A DNA stretch of 64,000 nt, taken from contig JALNZI010000001.1 of assembly GCA_023229385.1 (NCBI GenBank), positions 1 through 64,000 of the forward strand, in the 5' to 3' direction. The DNA is from Candidatus Omnitrophota bacterium (GTDB lineage: Bacteria > Omnitrophota > Gorgyraeia > Gygaellales > Profunditerraquicolaceae). Positions 9,263-17,168 of this stretch are shown here, in pieces. Each line of letters begins with the position of its first letter. The first letter of the stretch is position 1. A model generated the notes under the pieces. The model saw only the letters and a list, made by a program, of their open reading frames with translations, did not search any database and was not told where the DNA came from. Made by a program: the position numbers and the translations under genes.

Positions 9263-9847
9263 TTATTTAAACCAACCATCGAATGATTCTTTAATTGCCC
9301 TTCTAACTTGATTTCTATCATCGGCTGCTTTTATAGCCGCTCCATTTAATCCCAATAATTTATCACCAATCGCTATAATATTTTTATTAGGTGAAATATT
9401 TGGTCTTATTGAATATATTTCATTAATTGCACTTTGAGGATCAGTATAATGACATAATACTAAAAATGCAATAGCTGGAGATCTAGAAAATCCCATCTGG
9501 CAATGAATTATTAAATGTTTTCCTTCATTTATTTTCTTAATAGCAAATGAAATAGCCTCACCTACATTATCTGCATCTGGCGCATCTGGAGTATCAATAG
9601 CTTCTCTATTATCTTCCATAGTAACTATTTTCCAATCGCCATTTTTTACATATTTTTCTATACCATAAAAATTATTTCCAGGTTTATATTCGTAGTCAAA
9701 TACTTCCTGTAAATTTTCTCCAGTTGTATTGTAAAATTTATCTACTTCAGCTTTAGTTAATAATGATAATACTGCATTGGCTCTACCTGATTGGAGGATT
9801 TCCATTACCTTATTGATTGGGCATATTATTAATTTTGGGATTATCAT
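9263..9847 (-). CDS. Dual-specificity / tyrosine phosphatase-like protein
   Basis: 194 residues with the cysteine-phosphatase signature HCQMGFSRS (HCx5R[S/T]) near residue 115 and an upstream acidic loop (DAPDADN) that could supply the general acid. Its size fits compact dual-specificity phosphatases. It overlaps the upstream gene by 4 bases. Substrates may be phosphoproteins, phosphoinositides or RNA 5' ends; the sequence does not decide. Confidence 0.75.
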   Translation of the reverse strand: MIIPKLIICPINKVMEILQSGRANAVLSLLTKAEVDKFYNTTGENLQEVFDYEYKPGNNFYGIEKYVKNGDWKIVTMEDNREAIDTPDAPDADNVGEAISFAIKKINEGKHLIIHCQMGFSRSPAIAFLVLCHYTDPQSAINEIYSIRPNISPNKNIIAIGDKLLGLNGAAIKAADDRNQVRRAIKESFDGWFK

Positions 9848-10233
9848 AATTTATTTACTAATTTATTTAGAACTGGCCTTAATTTTGCACAAACTTCTTG
9901 TAAATTTTTATCACTAGTCCAATAAGCAACATTTTTTGAATCCATTAATTCGATGGCTTCCATGAAAGCTTGTTTAGCTTTTCCTTTAGCTACATCTTCA
10001 GCGGTTAAATAACCACCTGCGGTAGTATTTACTGTTTCAAAAAAAGCTTCATATTTTTCAGATGGCTCTTGTGCTTTTATTTGTTCTAGTTCATCTGTGA
10101 TAGTTTTAGGGGTTGTTTTTTCAGAAAAAGAACTAGGTACCGGGGGTATAGTTAAATTACCATTCTCATCTGCAACTCTATTAGTTGCAGAAATTTTATC
10201 TACTGATTCAAAAAAATTATCAAATTGTCCCAT
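9844..10233 (-). CDS. Hypothetical protein
   Basis: 129 residues. It begins with MGQFDNFFESVDKI and repeats a related motif later (KYEAFFETVNTTAG), separated by a Pro/Thr-rich linker, so it may bear two short binding motifs; the C-terminal 45 residues are helical. It is coupled by ATGA overlap to the phosphatase. No family recognised. Confidence 0.55.
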   Translation of the reverse strand: MGQFDNFFESVDKISATNRVADENGNLTIPPVPSSFSEKTTPKTITDELEQIKAQEPSEKYEAFFETVNTTAGGYLTAEDVAKGKAKQAFMEAIELMDSKNVAYWTSDKNLQEVCAKLRPVLNKLVNKL

Positions 10234-10239
10234 GCAATA

Positions 10240-10247
10240 TATTTAGC
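10240..10247 (-). promoter_or_regulatory. Late-type box GCTAAATA, 6 nt from the ATG
   Basis: Minus strand GCTAAATA, 6 nt, ATG at 10233, no Shine-Dalgarno. Confidence 0.55.
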
Positions 10248-10506
10248 TAATTTTCCTAACATCTAATAACAAATATCCACCATATTTTGCTTTTTTTCCT
10301 GAAAATAAATAAAGCTCATCTTCTTTAGTTAATTTGTTTTCAGTTTTAACTTTTATAGCAAAAGAAAAGAATTCTTTCATCCTAACATCTATTTTAACAC
10401 TACCCATAAATTTACGAACAATTATATTATTAGCTTTTGCATACATCAAAATAACATTATTGATTCGCCCTGATGCAGCTAAAACTGATTCACTATTATT
10501 TACCAT
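10243..10506 (-). CDS. Hypothetical protein
   Basis: 87 residues, basic, mixed alpha/beta, starting 7 bases inside the 3' end of the upstream zinc-ribbon gene. The late box of the following gene overlaps its stop. No recognised motif. Confidence 0.5.
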   Translation of the reverse strand: MVNNSESVLAASGRINNVILMYAKANNIIVRKFMGSVKIDVRMKEFFSFAIKVKTENKLTKEDELYLFSGKKAKYGGYLLLDVRKIS

Positions 10507-10736
10507 TTATGTTTTGGGCATTTTGCCTTATCAAAAGTAGTTTTCTTTCTTAATTCGCTATCCGGCCATATTCTTAATTTAGGGCATGAACACTCTCTGC
10601 AATAGTATCTATCTCCACTAATAACTCTATATTCGCAGCCCATACAAGTTTCTAATCTTTTCATAGCTTCTTCGGGTAGAGCTTCTCCTCCAAATTTAGC
10701 TGTTAAATATTCTTTTGCCATTTCTAAATAGTTCAT
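10500..10736 (-). CDS. Small zinc-ribbon protein
   Basis: 78 residues with Cys pairs CMGC, CREC and further Cys/His residues (CPKL, CPKH), consistent with one or two treble-clef or ribbon zinc sites. Such small ribbons are common in T4-like phages without known function. It overlaps the next gene by 7 bases. Confidence 0.6.
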   Translation of the reverse strand: MNYLEMAKEYLTAKFGGEALPEEAMKRLETCMGCEYRVISGDRYYCRECSCPKLRIWPDSELRKKTTFDKAKCPKHKW

Positions 10737-10742
10737 ATAACA

Positions 10743-10750
10743 TATTTAGT
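10743..10750 (-). promoter_or_regulatory. Late-type box ACTAAATA, 6 nt from the ATG
   Basis: Minus strand ACTAAATA, 6 nt, ATG at 10736. The box overlaps the stop codon of the upstream clamp-loader gene. Confidence 0.55.
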
Positions 10751-11123
10751 TCACTAATTCCTTCATTTTTTTAATATCTTTATCGCTAATATATTTACGC
10801 TCATAATATAATTTAGCTTCTCTTAATGAGCATTTTAATGTTTTGCATATTATTACTAATTTCTCATCTGAAGCATCTTTTATTTTTTTAGCTTGTTTAG
10901 GATATGAAAAATACACTTTATTATATTTTCTAATTATTTCATTAGTTACTATAGCTTTTGTATCATCTGGTAATCTACTAAAACTAAGCTTATTCATTTT
11001 AGCGCAAATTGGTAGATATTTAGGAGAAGATGATATAAAAGTCAAAACAGGGAAATAAACATATCCTTCTAAGCTATTACCTCCATTTTTTGAATCATTA
11101 ACAAACTCAAATGGATTTTTCAT
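10746..11123 (-). CDS. 62: Clamp loader small subunit (gp62-like)
   Basis: 125 residues matching the compact gp62 pattern of T4-related phages in order: an N-terminal NPFEFVN segment, a middle YFPVLTFIS segment, a basic YPKQAKKIK stretch, then a C-terminal helix pair (CSLREAKLYYERKYISDKDIKK). gp62 pairs with gp44 to load the sliding clamp. T4 usually keeps 44 and 62 adjacent; here gp44 is 11 kb away. The assignment rests on residue pattern and length, so a search should confirm it. Confidence 0.6.
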   Translation of the reverse strand: MKNPFEFVNDSKNGGNSLEGYVYFPVLTFISSSPKYLPICAKMNKLSFSRLPDDTKAIVTNEIIRKYNKVYFSYPKQAKKIKDASDEKLVIICKTLKCSLREAKLYYERKYISDKDIKKMKELVN

Positions 11124-11418
11124 TTTTTTCCAATAGTGACGTTATTATTGTTTCTATTTTCTTTTTTACATCTTTTCGTTTTGGATAAGTTGGAGATAAT
11201 TCAAATTCTTTACCATATAATTTACAATTATCAGTATTCAATTCTCTATGCCCTTCAATTCTACCAATCCAAAATCCCCACTGAATACGACCATCTTTAG
11301 TTTCTTTTGGAAAGATCTCAGCTAATTCAGTTCCATTAAGTGTATACGAATGGATTAATTCATTAAATCTGCCCCGACTCCACTTAAATTCCTTTTTATC
11401 AGTATTAACTCTTCTCAT
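11107..11418 (-). CDS. Hypothetical protein
   Basis: 103 residues, charged, with Trp/Phe-rich centre (GRIQWGFWIGRIEGH). It is first in the gp62 transcription unit, with a 17-base overlap into gp62. The start is supported by a TATCAT box exactly 6 nt upstream. No family recognised. Confidence 0.55.
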   Translation of the reverse strand: MRRVNTDKKEFKWSRGRFNELIHSYTLNGTELAEIFPKETKDGRIQWGFWIGRIEGHRELNTDNCKLYGKEFELSPTYPKRKDVKKKIETIITSLLEKNEKSI

Positions 11419-11424
11419 ATTAAA

Positions 11425-11430
11425 ATGATA
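11425..11430 (-). promoter_or_regulatory. -10-type box TATCAT, 6 nt from the ATG
   Basis: Minus strand TATCAT, 6 nt, ATG at 11418; no Shine-Dalgarno. Confidence 0.4.
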
Positions 11431-11438
11431 ACAAATAA

Positions 11439-12014
11439 TTAATTTACTGTAAATATTTGAGAAATACTTTCAAATTTCTTTTTAAGTTCATCGTATTTTT
11501 TAGCCAATATTGTATATTCTTTCATTTCAATCTTTACACGTCTGCGTACTTCTCGTTCAATTAATTCATATATCTTGCCCAAATAAGTTGGTATATTTTC
11601 TGGGTCTATCTCAATTGATTCTTGAGGAATATTTTGAGGCTGAGGTTGAAATAATCCAGTAATAGGTGAATTAGCTAATTCTTTATTTAATCCTCTGCCT
11701 AATACCACATTTTGAATAAACAATAGCGGCTTAGGTAGCTCTTCTCCAGCATTTTCAGTTTGCCAATCAATGATGAAATCATCTATTTTACCAATATCTT
11801 TACTATTAGTAGATCCATCTAAAACAATACTTGTTAAATATGGAGATATTGAACTAAGAACATCCATTTTAGCTAATCCACTTAATATTTGACTCTCTTG
11901 AGCATTTAATGCTAAGGGAATTTTACTAGGTATTATATTGACTGGAGCGCTATTAGGCGAAGTAACTAATTCATTGGTAGCTTCTTCTATTGGTGCAATT
12001 ATATTATCTTCCAT
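11439..12014 (-). CDS. Hypothetical protein with C-terminal coiled coil
   Basis: 191 residues. Acidic and Pro-rich N-terminus, then a globular-looking middle and a C-terminal Lys/Glu-rich helix (about 145-185) likely to form a coiled coil. AGGAAT upstream of its ATG gives an internal Shine-Dalgarno, and it overlaps the upstream gene by 11 bases. Function unknown; a virion or assembly protein is possible. Confidence 0.55.
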   Translation of the reverse strand: MEDNIIAPIEEATNELVTSPNSAPVNIIPSKIPLALNAQESQILSGLAKMDVLSSISPYLTSIVLDGSTNSKDIGKIDDFIIDWQTENAGEELPKPLLFIQNVVLGRGLNKELANSPITGLFQPQPQNIPQESIEIDPENIPTYLGKIYELIEREVRRRVKIEMKEYTILAKKYDELKKKFESISQIFTVN

Positions 12015-12624
12015 TTGTATTCCTATTCTTTAAAAAATATGAAAAATCTTCATTTACTTTATTAAGTATCATATCATTTAATTTCGGGTTTAATTTATAA
12101 CAATTACTTAGCATGTGTTTCTTAATAAAATCTTGTGTTAATCCAACACTGCAATCTTCATTAAAGAATTCAACTTTCTTATTAGTAACCCAATAATCAA
12201 TTTCTTCTTGAGCGGTGTTTATATAAGGTCTAATGATATTTTTATATCTATATTGGATTATTTTAGGATTACAATTTATTGAATTCATGACATAATTAAC
12301 AACAACATCTTCTAAAACATTAGCTGTTATTACAAAATTCGGAGAATATTTTGTAAAGTAATCATTTAATATAATAAATTTAGATTCATTATATCTTTTA
12401 TTTTGTTTAGAAGCATCTTCAACTATTAATGGAATATTAAATGTTTTACTAACTCTTTTTAAGAAAGATATTCGTTCTTTTGAATTATCATCCTTAAAAT
12501 CAACATGCAGCATTGTGCATTTCCGGTCAGATCTTGATAAAAAATCAATAACTGCCATTGAATTTTTTCTAGCTGACGTTGCAACTAATATATTGTTTGG
12601 TATTTTCCCTAAAAAATTAAACAC
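12004..12624 (-). CDS. TilS-like PP-loop protein with degenerate ATP loop
   Basis: 206 residues, GTG start with AAGGAA upstream. The layout follows tRNA(Ile)-lysidine synthetase / PP-loop ATPases: N-terminal strand and loop, LHVDF strand, the FNIPLIVED step, a YNESKFIILNDYF helix, VITANVLEDVVVNYVM (where TilS has a HxxDDxxET-type motif), and IRPYINTAQEEIDYWV. The PP-loop SGGxDS reads SARKNS and the His/Asp motif is altered, so ATP chemistry is probably lost or changed. It may bind tRNA or act as a pseudoenzyme. Confidence 0.6.
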   Translation of the reverse strand: MFNFLGKIPNNILVATSARKNSMAVIDFLSRSDRKCTMLHVDFKDDNSKERISFLKRVSKTFNIPLIVEDASKQNKRYNESKFIILNDYFTKYSPNFVITANVLEDVVVNYVMNSINCNPKIIQYRYKNIIRPYINTAQEEIDYWVTNKKVEFFNEDCSVGLTQDFIKKHMLSNCYKLNPKLNDMILNKVNEDFSYFLKNRNTNGR

Positions 12625-12640
12625 TACGAATTCCTTAAAA

Positions 12641-12666
12641 TAAAAAAGCGAGATTAATCTCGCTTT
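12641..12666 (-). terminator. Rho-independent terminator
   Basis: A perfect 8-bp stem AAAGCGAG/CTCGCTTT with loop ATTAAT. On the minus strand it is followed by six T. It ends transcription coming from the gp31 side, before the TilS-like gene. Confidence 0.8.
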
Positions 12667-12938
12667 AATTATATCAAATTTTCATAGACTAATACTATTT
12701 TCTTTTTAATTACTTTAGCAAAGCCAGGATTCACTACTAATAATTTATTAATGTCTAATATAATTTCTCATATGTATACTATCTGCATTATGGCTTATTA
12801 CAAAACTGTAAAAGTAATGCGCTATATGACTAATAATTTTAAAACGTCTTTGAATCTTTGCAATCAGATACAATCAAGTAAATGTATTCCTTAATAATTA
12901 ATCTTAACATTACTTGTATCAAAGAGCCACTCCTTTTG
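12667..12938. other. Non-coding gap between gp31 and the terminator
   Basis: About 270 bases, AT-rich. A 47-codon + strand reading frame (12751-12894) exists but has no Shine-Dalgarno or promoter box. I see no tRNA and no clear RNA structure. Confidence 0.4.
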
Positions 12939-13232
12939 TTAACGCTGGTAAATTAGAATCTCTTTCTCATCCAAAACATCATATATATTTCTACCATCAA
13001 TAACTTCAGCTACATTATACTTATTATACCAAACAGTATCCCCAACTTCTATCTGGGAGTTAACCCATTCTCCTGTCATTGCATAGAACCCTTTAGAGGT
13101 AACTAGCACTGTTCCTTTAACAAATTTCTTATTAGGATCTTTATCACTTACTGGAAGAATTAATCCCCCAACGGTAACTTCAGATTTATCTTCTTTAACA
13201 ACGTGTCTTCCGAATGTAGGTAATATGCTCAT
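12939..13232 (-). CDS. 31: GroES-like co-chaperonin (gp31-type)
   Basis: 97 residues, the size of GroES. It shows the family order: N-terminal barrel strand, a mobile loop with the hydrophobic VGGLILP motif near 21-27 that docks into GroEL, the VLVTSKGFY strand, IEVGDTVWYNKYN and a C-terminal EKEILIYQ strand. T4 gp31 replaces GroES for folding the major capsid protein; the same role is likely here. Monocistronic, ending before the terminator at 12641. Confidence 0.85.
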   Translation of the reverse strand: MSILPTFGRHVVKEDKSEVTVGGLILPVSDKDPNKKFVKGTVLVTSKGFYAMTGEWVNSQIEVGDTVWYNKYNVAEVIDGRNIYDVLDEKEILIYQR

Positions 13233-13241
13233 AGTAATCTA

Positions 13242-13247
13242 ATTATA
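13242..13247 (-). promoter_or_regulatory. TATAAT box upstream of gp31
   Basis: Minus strand TATAAT with a 9-nt gap to the ATG at 13232. No Shine-Dalgarno in the gap, so the leader is at most a few nucleotides. Confidence 0.45.
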
Positions 13248-13266
13248 ACAATTCTAATATAAGAAA

Positions 13267-13797
13267 TCACACATTACTTGTACTAAATTTCTCTGGATTT
13301 AGGTACATGACCCAATCTTTATTGTTGCGATAATTTGCACAGTCATGTAATATTGCACTAGTTGGTACAAATGGCTTAAATCTCATGTACATCTTAGTTT
13401 CTTCAATAGTAAAATCTGCTTTATATGCATTGCATTTCCTGCAAGCAGTGATGCAATTCATCCAGCTAGTAATTCCACCCTTGCTTCTTGGAACAATATG
13501 ATCAACTGTTAAATCTTTTTCTTTAAATCTCTTACCGCAATAAGCGCAAGTATAATTATCTCTAGCATGTAGGCCTTTTTTACTATATTTTGCCTGAAAA
13601 CTTTTAGTAAAAATAGGGCCACTTAATCTAATCACCGAAGGTAGTTGCCAAGCATCTTTACCAGAATATATACAAACATTGCTATAATGTAAAGTTTCAA
13701 TCTTACCTTTAATTTCTAATTTAATATACTTCTTTAAACCAATTGCAGATAGCGGTTGGTAAGATTGATTTAACAAAAGTATTTTATGATTGGTCAT
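13267..13797 (-). CDS. HNH endonuclease
   Basis: 176 residues of the widespread free-standing HNH family: N-terminal LLLNQSYQPL, PSVIRL and a C-terminal HNH core with CAYCGKRF, the catalytic DHIVPRSKGG and CRKCNAYK (two CxxC zinc knuckles). All key residues are present. It overlaps the upstream small gene by 14 bases. It could be a homing nuclease or a packaging-associated HNH protein; no terminase lies nearby. Confidence 0.8.
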   Translation of the reverse strand: MTNHKILLLNQSYQPLSAIGLKKYIKLEIKGKIETLHYSNVCIYSGKDAWQLPSVIRLSGPIFTKSFQAKYSKKGLHARDNYTCAYCGKRFKEKDLTVDHIVPRSKGGITSWMNCITACRKCNAYKADFTIEETKMYMRFKPFVPTSAILHDCANYRNNKDWVMYLNPEKFSTSNV

Positions 13798-14029
13798 CCA
13801 AAGGTTCCCTGATTAATGCCTTAATTTCCCTCTGTTTTAATAAAGCCATTTGGTATAATTCTGAAAAAATATATTTAGTATCCCTCATGTCCCTAAGTAA
13901 ATCTTTAGCATCTTTGTATGAATTAGTTTCATCTACTGATTCATATCTATTTTTAAAATCTTTTAATTTGGATATAGCTAAATCACTGAAAAAATCATAA
14001 CTAATTATTTTGGATTTATCTACACCCAT
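13784..14029 (-). CDS. Hypothetical helical protein
   Basis: 81 residues, highly charged and helical (FKNRYESVDETNSYKDAKDL). It is first in a two-gene unit with the HNH nuclease. No family recognised. Confidence 0.5.
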   Translation of the reverse strand: MGVDKSKIISYDFFSDLAISKLKDFKNRYESVDETNSYKDAKDLLRDMRDTKYIFSELYQMALLKQREIKALIREPLDDQS

Positions 14030-14035
14030 TCATGA

Positions 14036-14041
14036 ATTATA
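14036..14041 (-). promoter_or_regulatory. TATAAT box, 6 nt from the ATG
   Basis: Minus strand TATAAT preceded by TGA (extended -10), then 6 nt and the ATG at 14029. The box overlaps the stop of the upstream gene. Confidence 0.5.
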
Positions 14042-15569
14042 TCATAAAATCATTAATAGTTTGTTCTAAAGGTTTAATAATTTTCTTAGTCTTTCTTTCA
14101 TTATCTAAGAAATACTTAACATCTAATACAAAAACTTTAGTATCTGCAATAGTAACTACATATGGATCTGAGGTTTTTGAATCATTTTCTTCATTTGAAA
14201 TTATTGATAAATCTGCATTTACTAAATCATCTTTACTATATACAATATACTTAAAATCTACAAATTCTTTGATTTGATTTATTATATCATCTTTTTTAAA
14301 TTCAGAATTGGTAATTATCTTTACGTTAGGATATTTTGTCAATAATTCTCCAGAAGAGGGATTTTCTAACAATTTCTCGTTCACGTCTGATGTAAAAAAA
14401 TCTTTCCACATCCTCTCAAAACAATAATCTTCTTTAGGATGATCTTTCTTTTCCATAGTGTCTAATATATTCTGATAAAATTCTTTAGAATATTTTAATA
14501 TCTCTTCTCTAGTTGCTCCAAAAACAGATCCAGCTATAAAATTAAAAGAATCTGGGCATTTATCTACAAAATATCTATTCCAACATTCTTCAATATCTAA
14601 ACCTGGATGGTTAGGTAATCCTTTATTTGTATCAGTTGTTTTATATGTACCAAAACTATTAAAACTAATATAATTATTTTTTAATAGCACTAATAAATTT
14701 GGTATTTTTGCAATTGAATCCCCTTTAATAAAGTAAGTATATTCAGGTAAATTGGTATAATTTTCAATTATATATGTTAAATAACATTCAACGCTACTAT
14801 TATTAGATATCCCATTTCCTTTACTATATACACTATAATCTTGGCTTAAATTACTTAACCATCTAGTATCAAAATTATTTTCATTAAATACACATATGTT
14901 TTTTTCTATTAATTCTTTATACTTACTTTCAGGAATAACTAAAGTGTATCCAAAATTATTTCGTTTAGGGTCCATATCATATAAATCATTTATTCCAAGT
15001 CTACTTATCCAAAATTCAGCGCCGTGTCTATTAGTAATACCTTGTATTTGTTTGTTTGGATTTAATAATAGTCGTAAATAGCTACTATTAATCCACCAAA
15101 AATTACCAGAATAATGTGTAGTAGGTGTTTTTTCTACTCTAATACCAAGTGATTTCTTGCCTAAATTCAATAAATTAATACATTTTTTCCATCTAGTTAC
15201 ATTGAAATAAGTCATCCCATCTACCCAGCATTTAATAGGTTCATAATTTTTATCATCTAAAAGAAATCTAGCCCCTTTACAATGCAAATATAATATAGGG
15301 GTATTATGAATATTTACATATTTATCATATAATAGATCTAAAGTAGGCCATTCAGAGTTAGTGTCAGGTATTCTAATAAATTCTACTTTATTTTCAGGAA
15401 TTCCATATAAATTAATCTCTTTTAAATCAATATCAGTGTTGACACAAATATACATCTTATCAATTTTATTACCTAATCCGCTATTAGCAATTTCTGTAAA
15501 GATTCCTTTATTTACTCTATCCCACTCTCCAACTGTCCAAAGATGGTAAAATATTACTGGATTATTCAT
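14037..15569 (-). CDS. Two-domain glycosyltransferase-like protein
   Basis: 510 residues. The first about 225 residues and the stretch about 225-420 look like two related GT-A-type domains: domain one has ILYLHCKGAR, the acidic/metal-type region and HYSGNFWWINSSYLR; domain two has EYTYFIKGD, CWNRYFVDK and FNFIAGSVFGATREEIL. The xSGNFWW / FxxGSxFGA element is typical of glycosyltransferases of unknown specificity in viruses. It starts a glycan-gene block reaching 20851. The acceptor (DNA base, virion protein or host glycan) is not known. Confidence 0.65.
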   Translation of the reverse strand: MNNPVIFYHLWTVGEWDRVNKGIFTEIANSGLGNKIDKMYICVNTDIDLKEINLYGIPENKVEFIRIPDTNSEWPTLDLLYDKYVNIHNTPILYLHCKGARFLLDDKNYEPIKCWVDGMTYFNVTRWKKCINLLNLGKKSLGIRVEKTPTTHYSGNFWWINSSYLRLLLNPNKQIQGITNRHGAEFWISRLGINDLYDMDPKRNNFGYTLVIPESKYKELIEKNICVFNENNFDTRWLSNLSQDYSVYSKGNGISNNSSVECYLTYIIENYTNLPEYTYFIKGDSIAKIPNLLVLLKNNYISFNSFGTYKTTDTNKGLPNHPGLDIEECWNRYFVDKCPDSFNFIAGSVFGATREEILKYSKEFYQNILDTMEKKDHPKEDYCFERMWKDFFTSDVNEKLLENPSSGELLTKYPNVKIITNSEFKKDDIINQIKEFVDFKYIVYSKDDLVNADLSIISNEENDSKTSDPYVVTIADTKVFVLDVKYFLDNERKTKKIIKPLEQTINDFMI

Positions 15570-15578
15570 TGTATAATT

Positions 15579-15586
15579 TATTTAGA
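15579..15586 (-). promoter_or_regulatory. Late-type box TCTAAATA
   Basis: Minus strand TCTAAATA with a 9-nt gap to the ATG at 15569; no Shine-Dalgarno. Confidence 0.45.
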
Positions 15587-15604
15587 TATTATTTAATGCC
15601 AAAA

Positions 15605-15880
15605 TTAGCGACTTCTTTTAGGTATCCAATATATTCCGTTAACTCCAAAATCACGCTTCATTTTATCATCTTTATTAAGCTTATTTGAAAGTAAGCTCAA
15701 ATATTCATCAATTCTTTGAGGTGGCATATGACCAACTGGCACTGAAACAATTAATGCTTTATTTATAATAATAAAATCAAAATCATCTTCAGTGTTTAAT
15801 TGATTAAAAAGTTTCTTAGCTAGCATTTCCGTTCTAACAAATCTATGCAAAACTATGTTCACCTTGCGGCTCGCACTCAA
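15605..15880 (-). CDS. Conserved-looking hypothetical protein with 5' end replaced by IS sequence
   Basis: As read, 91 residues, but the first about 11 codons lie in the right end of the TnpB element. The native part starts near HRFVRTEMLAKKLFNQ and ends IYWIPKRSR. The phage sequence beyond the far end of the element (AATAAATG near 17250, after a TATATAAT box) would restore an ATG in front of CATAGATTTG, so the element probably landed at the original start codon. Translation today would need the IS-borne ATG at 15880 or the internal ATG of EMLAKK. No family recognised. Confidence 0.5.
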   Translation of the reverse strand: MSASRKVNIVLHRFVRTEMLAKKLFNQLNTEDDFDFIIINKALIVSVPVGHMPPQRIDEYLSLLSNKLNKDDKMKRDFGVNGIYWIPKRSR

Positions 15881-17168
15881 GATGCAAGGTCTGATTTTGT
15901 GATTTGAATTCTTGTTTCATAGACGAACACTGTTCCAAAAGGAACTGTAACCTTTCATCTCCACAAGCGTAACTTTGCGTGGAACTCACGCTAGATTCAC
16001 CCGAAGGTGAATGTTTGTCAACCATCCAAAGACCTAGATATTGTAGATTTTTAGCGGCATTGACATCTCGATCAAGATGCGTTCCACATGAACTACAAGT
16101 CCATTCTCTGTCAGACAGTTTTAAGTCATTATGTTTATGTCCACATATTGAGCAATACTTTGAAGATGCATAAAAGGTTGGAGCCATGATTAAATGGATT
16201 CCATTCCATGCACACTTATATTTCAAAGTATCCTTTATCTTACCAAAGCTAGAATCCAAAACAGCACTTGCTAGTTTGTGATTCTTGGACATATTCTTTG
16301 GTTTTAGTGTTTCAATAACTATGACCTTTGGCTTGGTTCTCACCAAAGATGTTGTTAGTTTATGCACAGTATCATTGCGGATGTCCGCAACTCTTTTGTG
16401 AACTCGCGACAACTTAGTTATTGCTTTCTGCTTGTTCTTGCTCCCTTTAGCTCTACGAGAAACCATTCTTTGATACCTTTTGAGTTTCGCCAAATGTTTC
16501 TTGTATGCTTTAGGATTCTCAAATGTCTCACCTTCTGAGGTGATCGCTAACTCTTTGATACCTAAGTCTACACCTAGAATATCACATTCTTCGATTGATT
16601 CAATTGAAGCCATCACTGGATCTTCAACTGTTTCAGGTAACAAGAAAGATACATACCACCCATCACACTGTCTCGAAACTGTAGCTTGCGACAGCAAGCA
16701 CTTACCTTCAAGAATAGGATAGTTCTTTTCCTTGAGTCTGATCTTTCCAATTCCTGCAATTTGGACATAATTATTTAAAACATACACGTTACTTGAAATT
16801 CTAAATGAATCTCTTTGTCCACGCTTCTTGAATTTTGGATAACCTGACTTCTTAGAAAAGAATCGCTGAAATGCTAGTTGAAGGTCTCTTAATGCCTCCT
16901 GTCCACAGCACTTAGAGGTTTCACGAATCCAAGGAAGCTCTTGTTTTAATAAAACCCAATCTTTGTGCCAATCAATAGCCGATCCAAAAGTAGAAGGGAT
17001 TTTATTTAAACCATACATAGTAGCTAAGGCTTTATTAGCTTCATATTCACCTATAAGTTTATCTAGCTTCCAATTATAGGCAAAGCGAGACGTTCCTGCG
17101 CTTTTAGAGCAGAGAACTCTTTGGCCTTGATTGAGCTTTAGCTCAAGCCTATAACTACGCATCTTCAT
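15843..17168 (-). CDS. tnpB: TnpB RNA-guided nuclease (IS200/IS605 family OrfB)
   Basis: 441 residues. N-terminal HTH-type domain (residues 1-60), wedge/REC region, then a complete split RuvC: catalytic Asp in GVDLGIKELAI (near 200), Glu in KVIVIETLKPKNM (near 288) and Asp in HLDRDVNAAKN, with the zinc ribbon CSICGHKH / CSSCGTHL between. No TnpA partner is nearby, so it is an IS1341-type, TnpB-only element. GC content and codon use are clearly higher than in the flanks, which marks a recent arrival. TnpB cuts DNA next to a TAM, guided by an RNA from the element's right end. Confidence 0.9.
   Translation of the reverse strand: MKMRSYRLELKLNQGQRVLCSKSAGTSRFAYNWKLDKLIGEYEANKALATMYGLNKIPSTFGSAIDWHKDWVLLKQELPWIRETSKCCGQEALRDLQLAFQRFFSKKSGYPKFKKRGQRDSFRISSNVYVLNNYVQIAGIGKIRLKEKNYPILEGKCLLSQATVSRQCDGWYVSFLLPETVEDPVMASIESIEECDILGVDLGIKELAITSEGETFENPKAYKKHLAKLKRYQRMVSRRAKGSKNKQKAITKLSRVHKRVADIRNDTVHKLTTSLVRTKPKVIVIETLKPKNMSKNHKLASAVLDSSFGKIKDTLKYKCAWNGIHLIMAPTFYASSKYCSICGHKHNDLKLSDREWTCSSCGTHLDRDVNAAKNLQYLGLWMVDKHSPSGESSVSSTQSYACGDERLQFLLEQCSSMKQEFKSQNQTLHLECEPQGEHSFA
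15845..16020 (-). ncRNA. Probable TnpB guide RNA (omega/reRNA scaffold)
   Basis: In TnpB elements the guide RNA overlaps the 3' end of tnpB and runs through the right end into flanking DNA. Here that segment has three compact hairpins in the tnpB sense: ATTCACC-TTCG-GGTGAAT (15995-16012, UUCG tetraloop), GTTCC-TTTT-GGAAC (15932-15945) and the right-end stem at 15862-15889. The guide would be read from the interrupted phage gene just left of 15845. Inferred from family knowledge plus visible hairpins. Confidence 0.5.

Noticed and set aside
12751..12894. 47-codon + strand ORF in the gap left of gp31
   Set aside because: No Shine-Dalgarno, no box at the usual distance, no recognisable sequence; opposite to all neighbours.
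14032..14277. + strand ORF opposite the glycosyltransferase
   Set aside because: Antisense shadow of a well-supported gene without promoter or ribosome site.
16480..16722. + strand ORF opposite tnpB
   Set aside because: Shadow of the TnpB coding strand; the RuvC motifs are on the minus strand.
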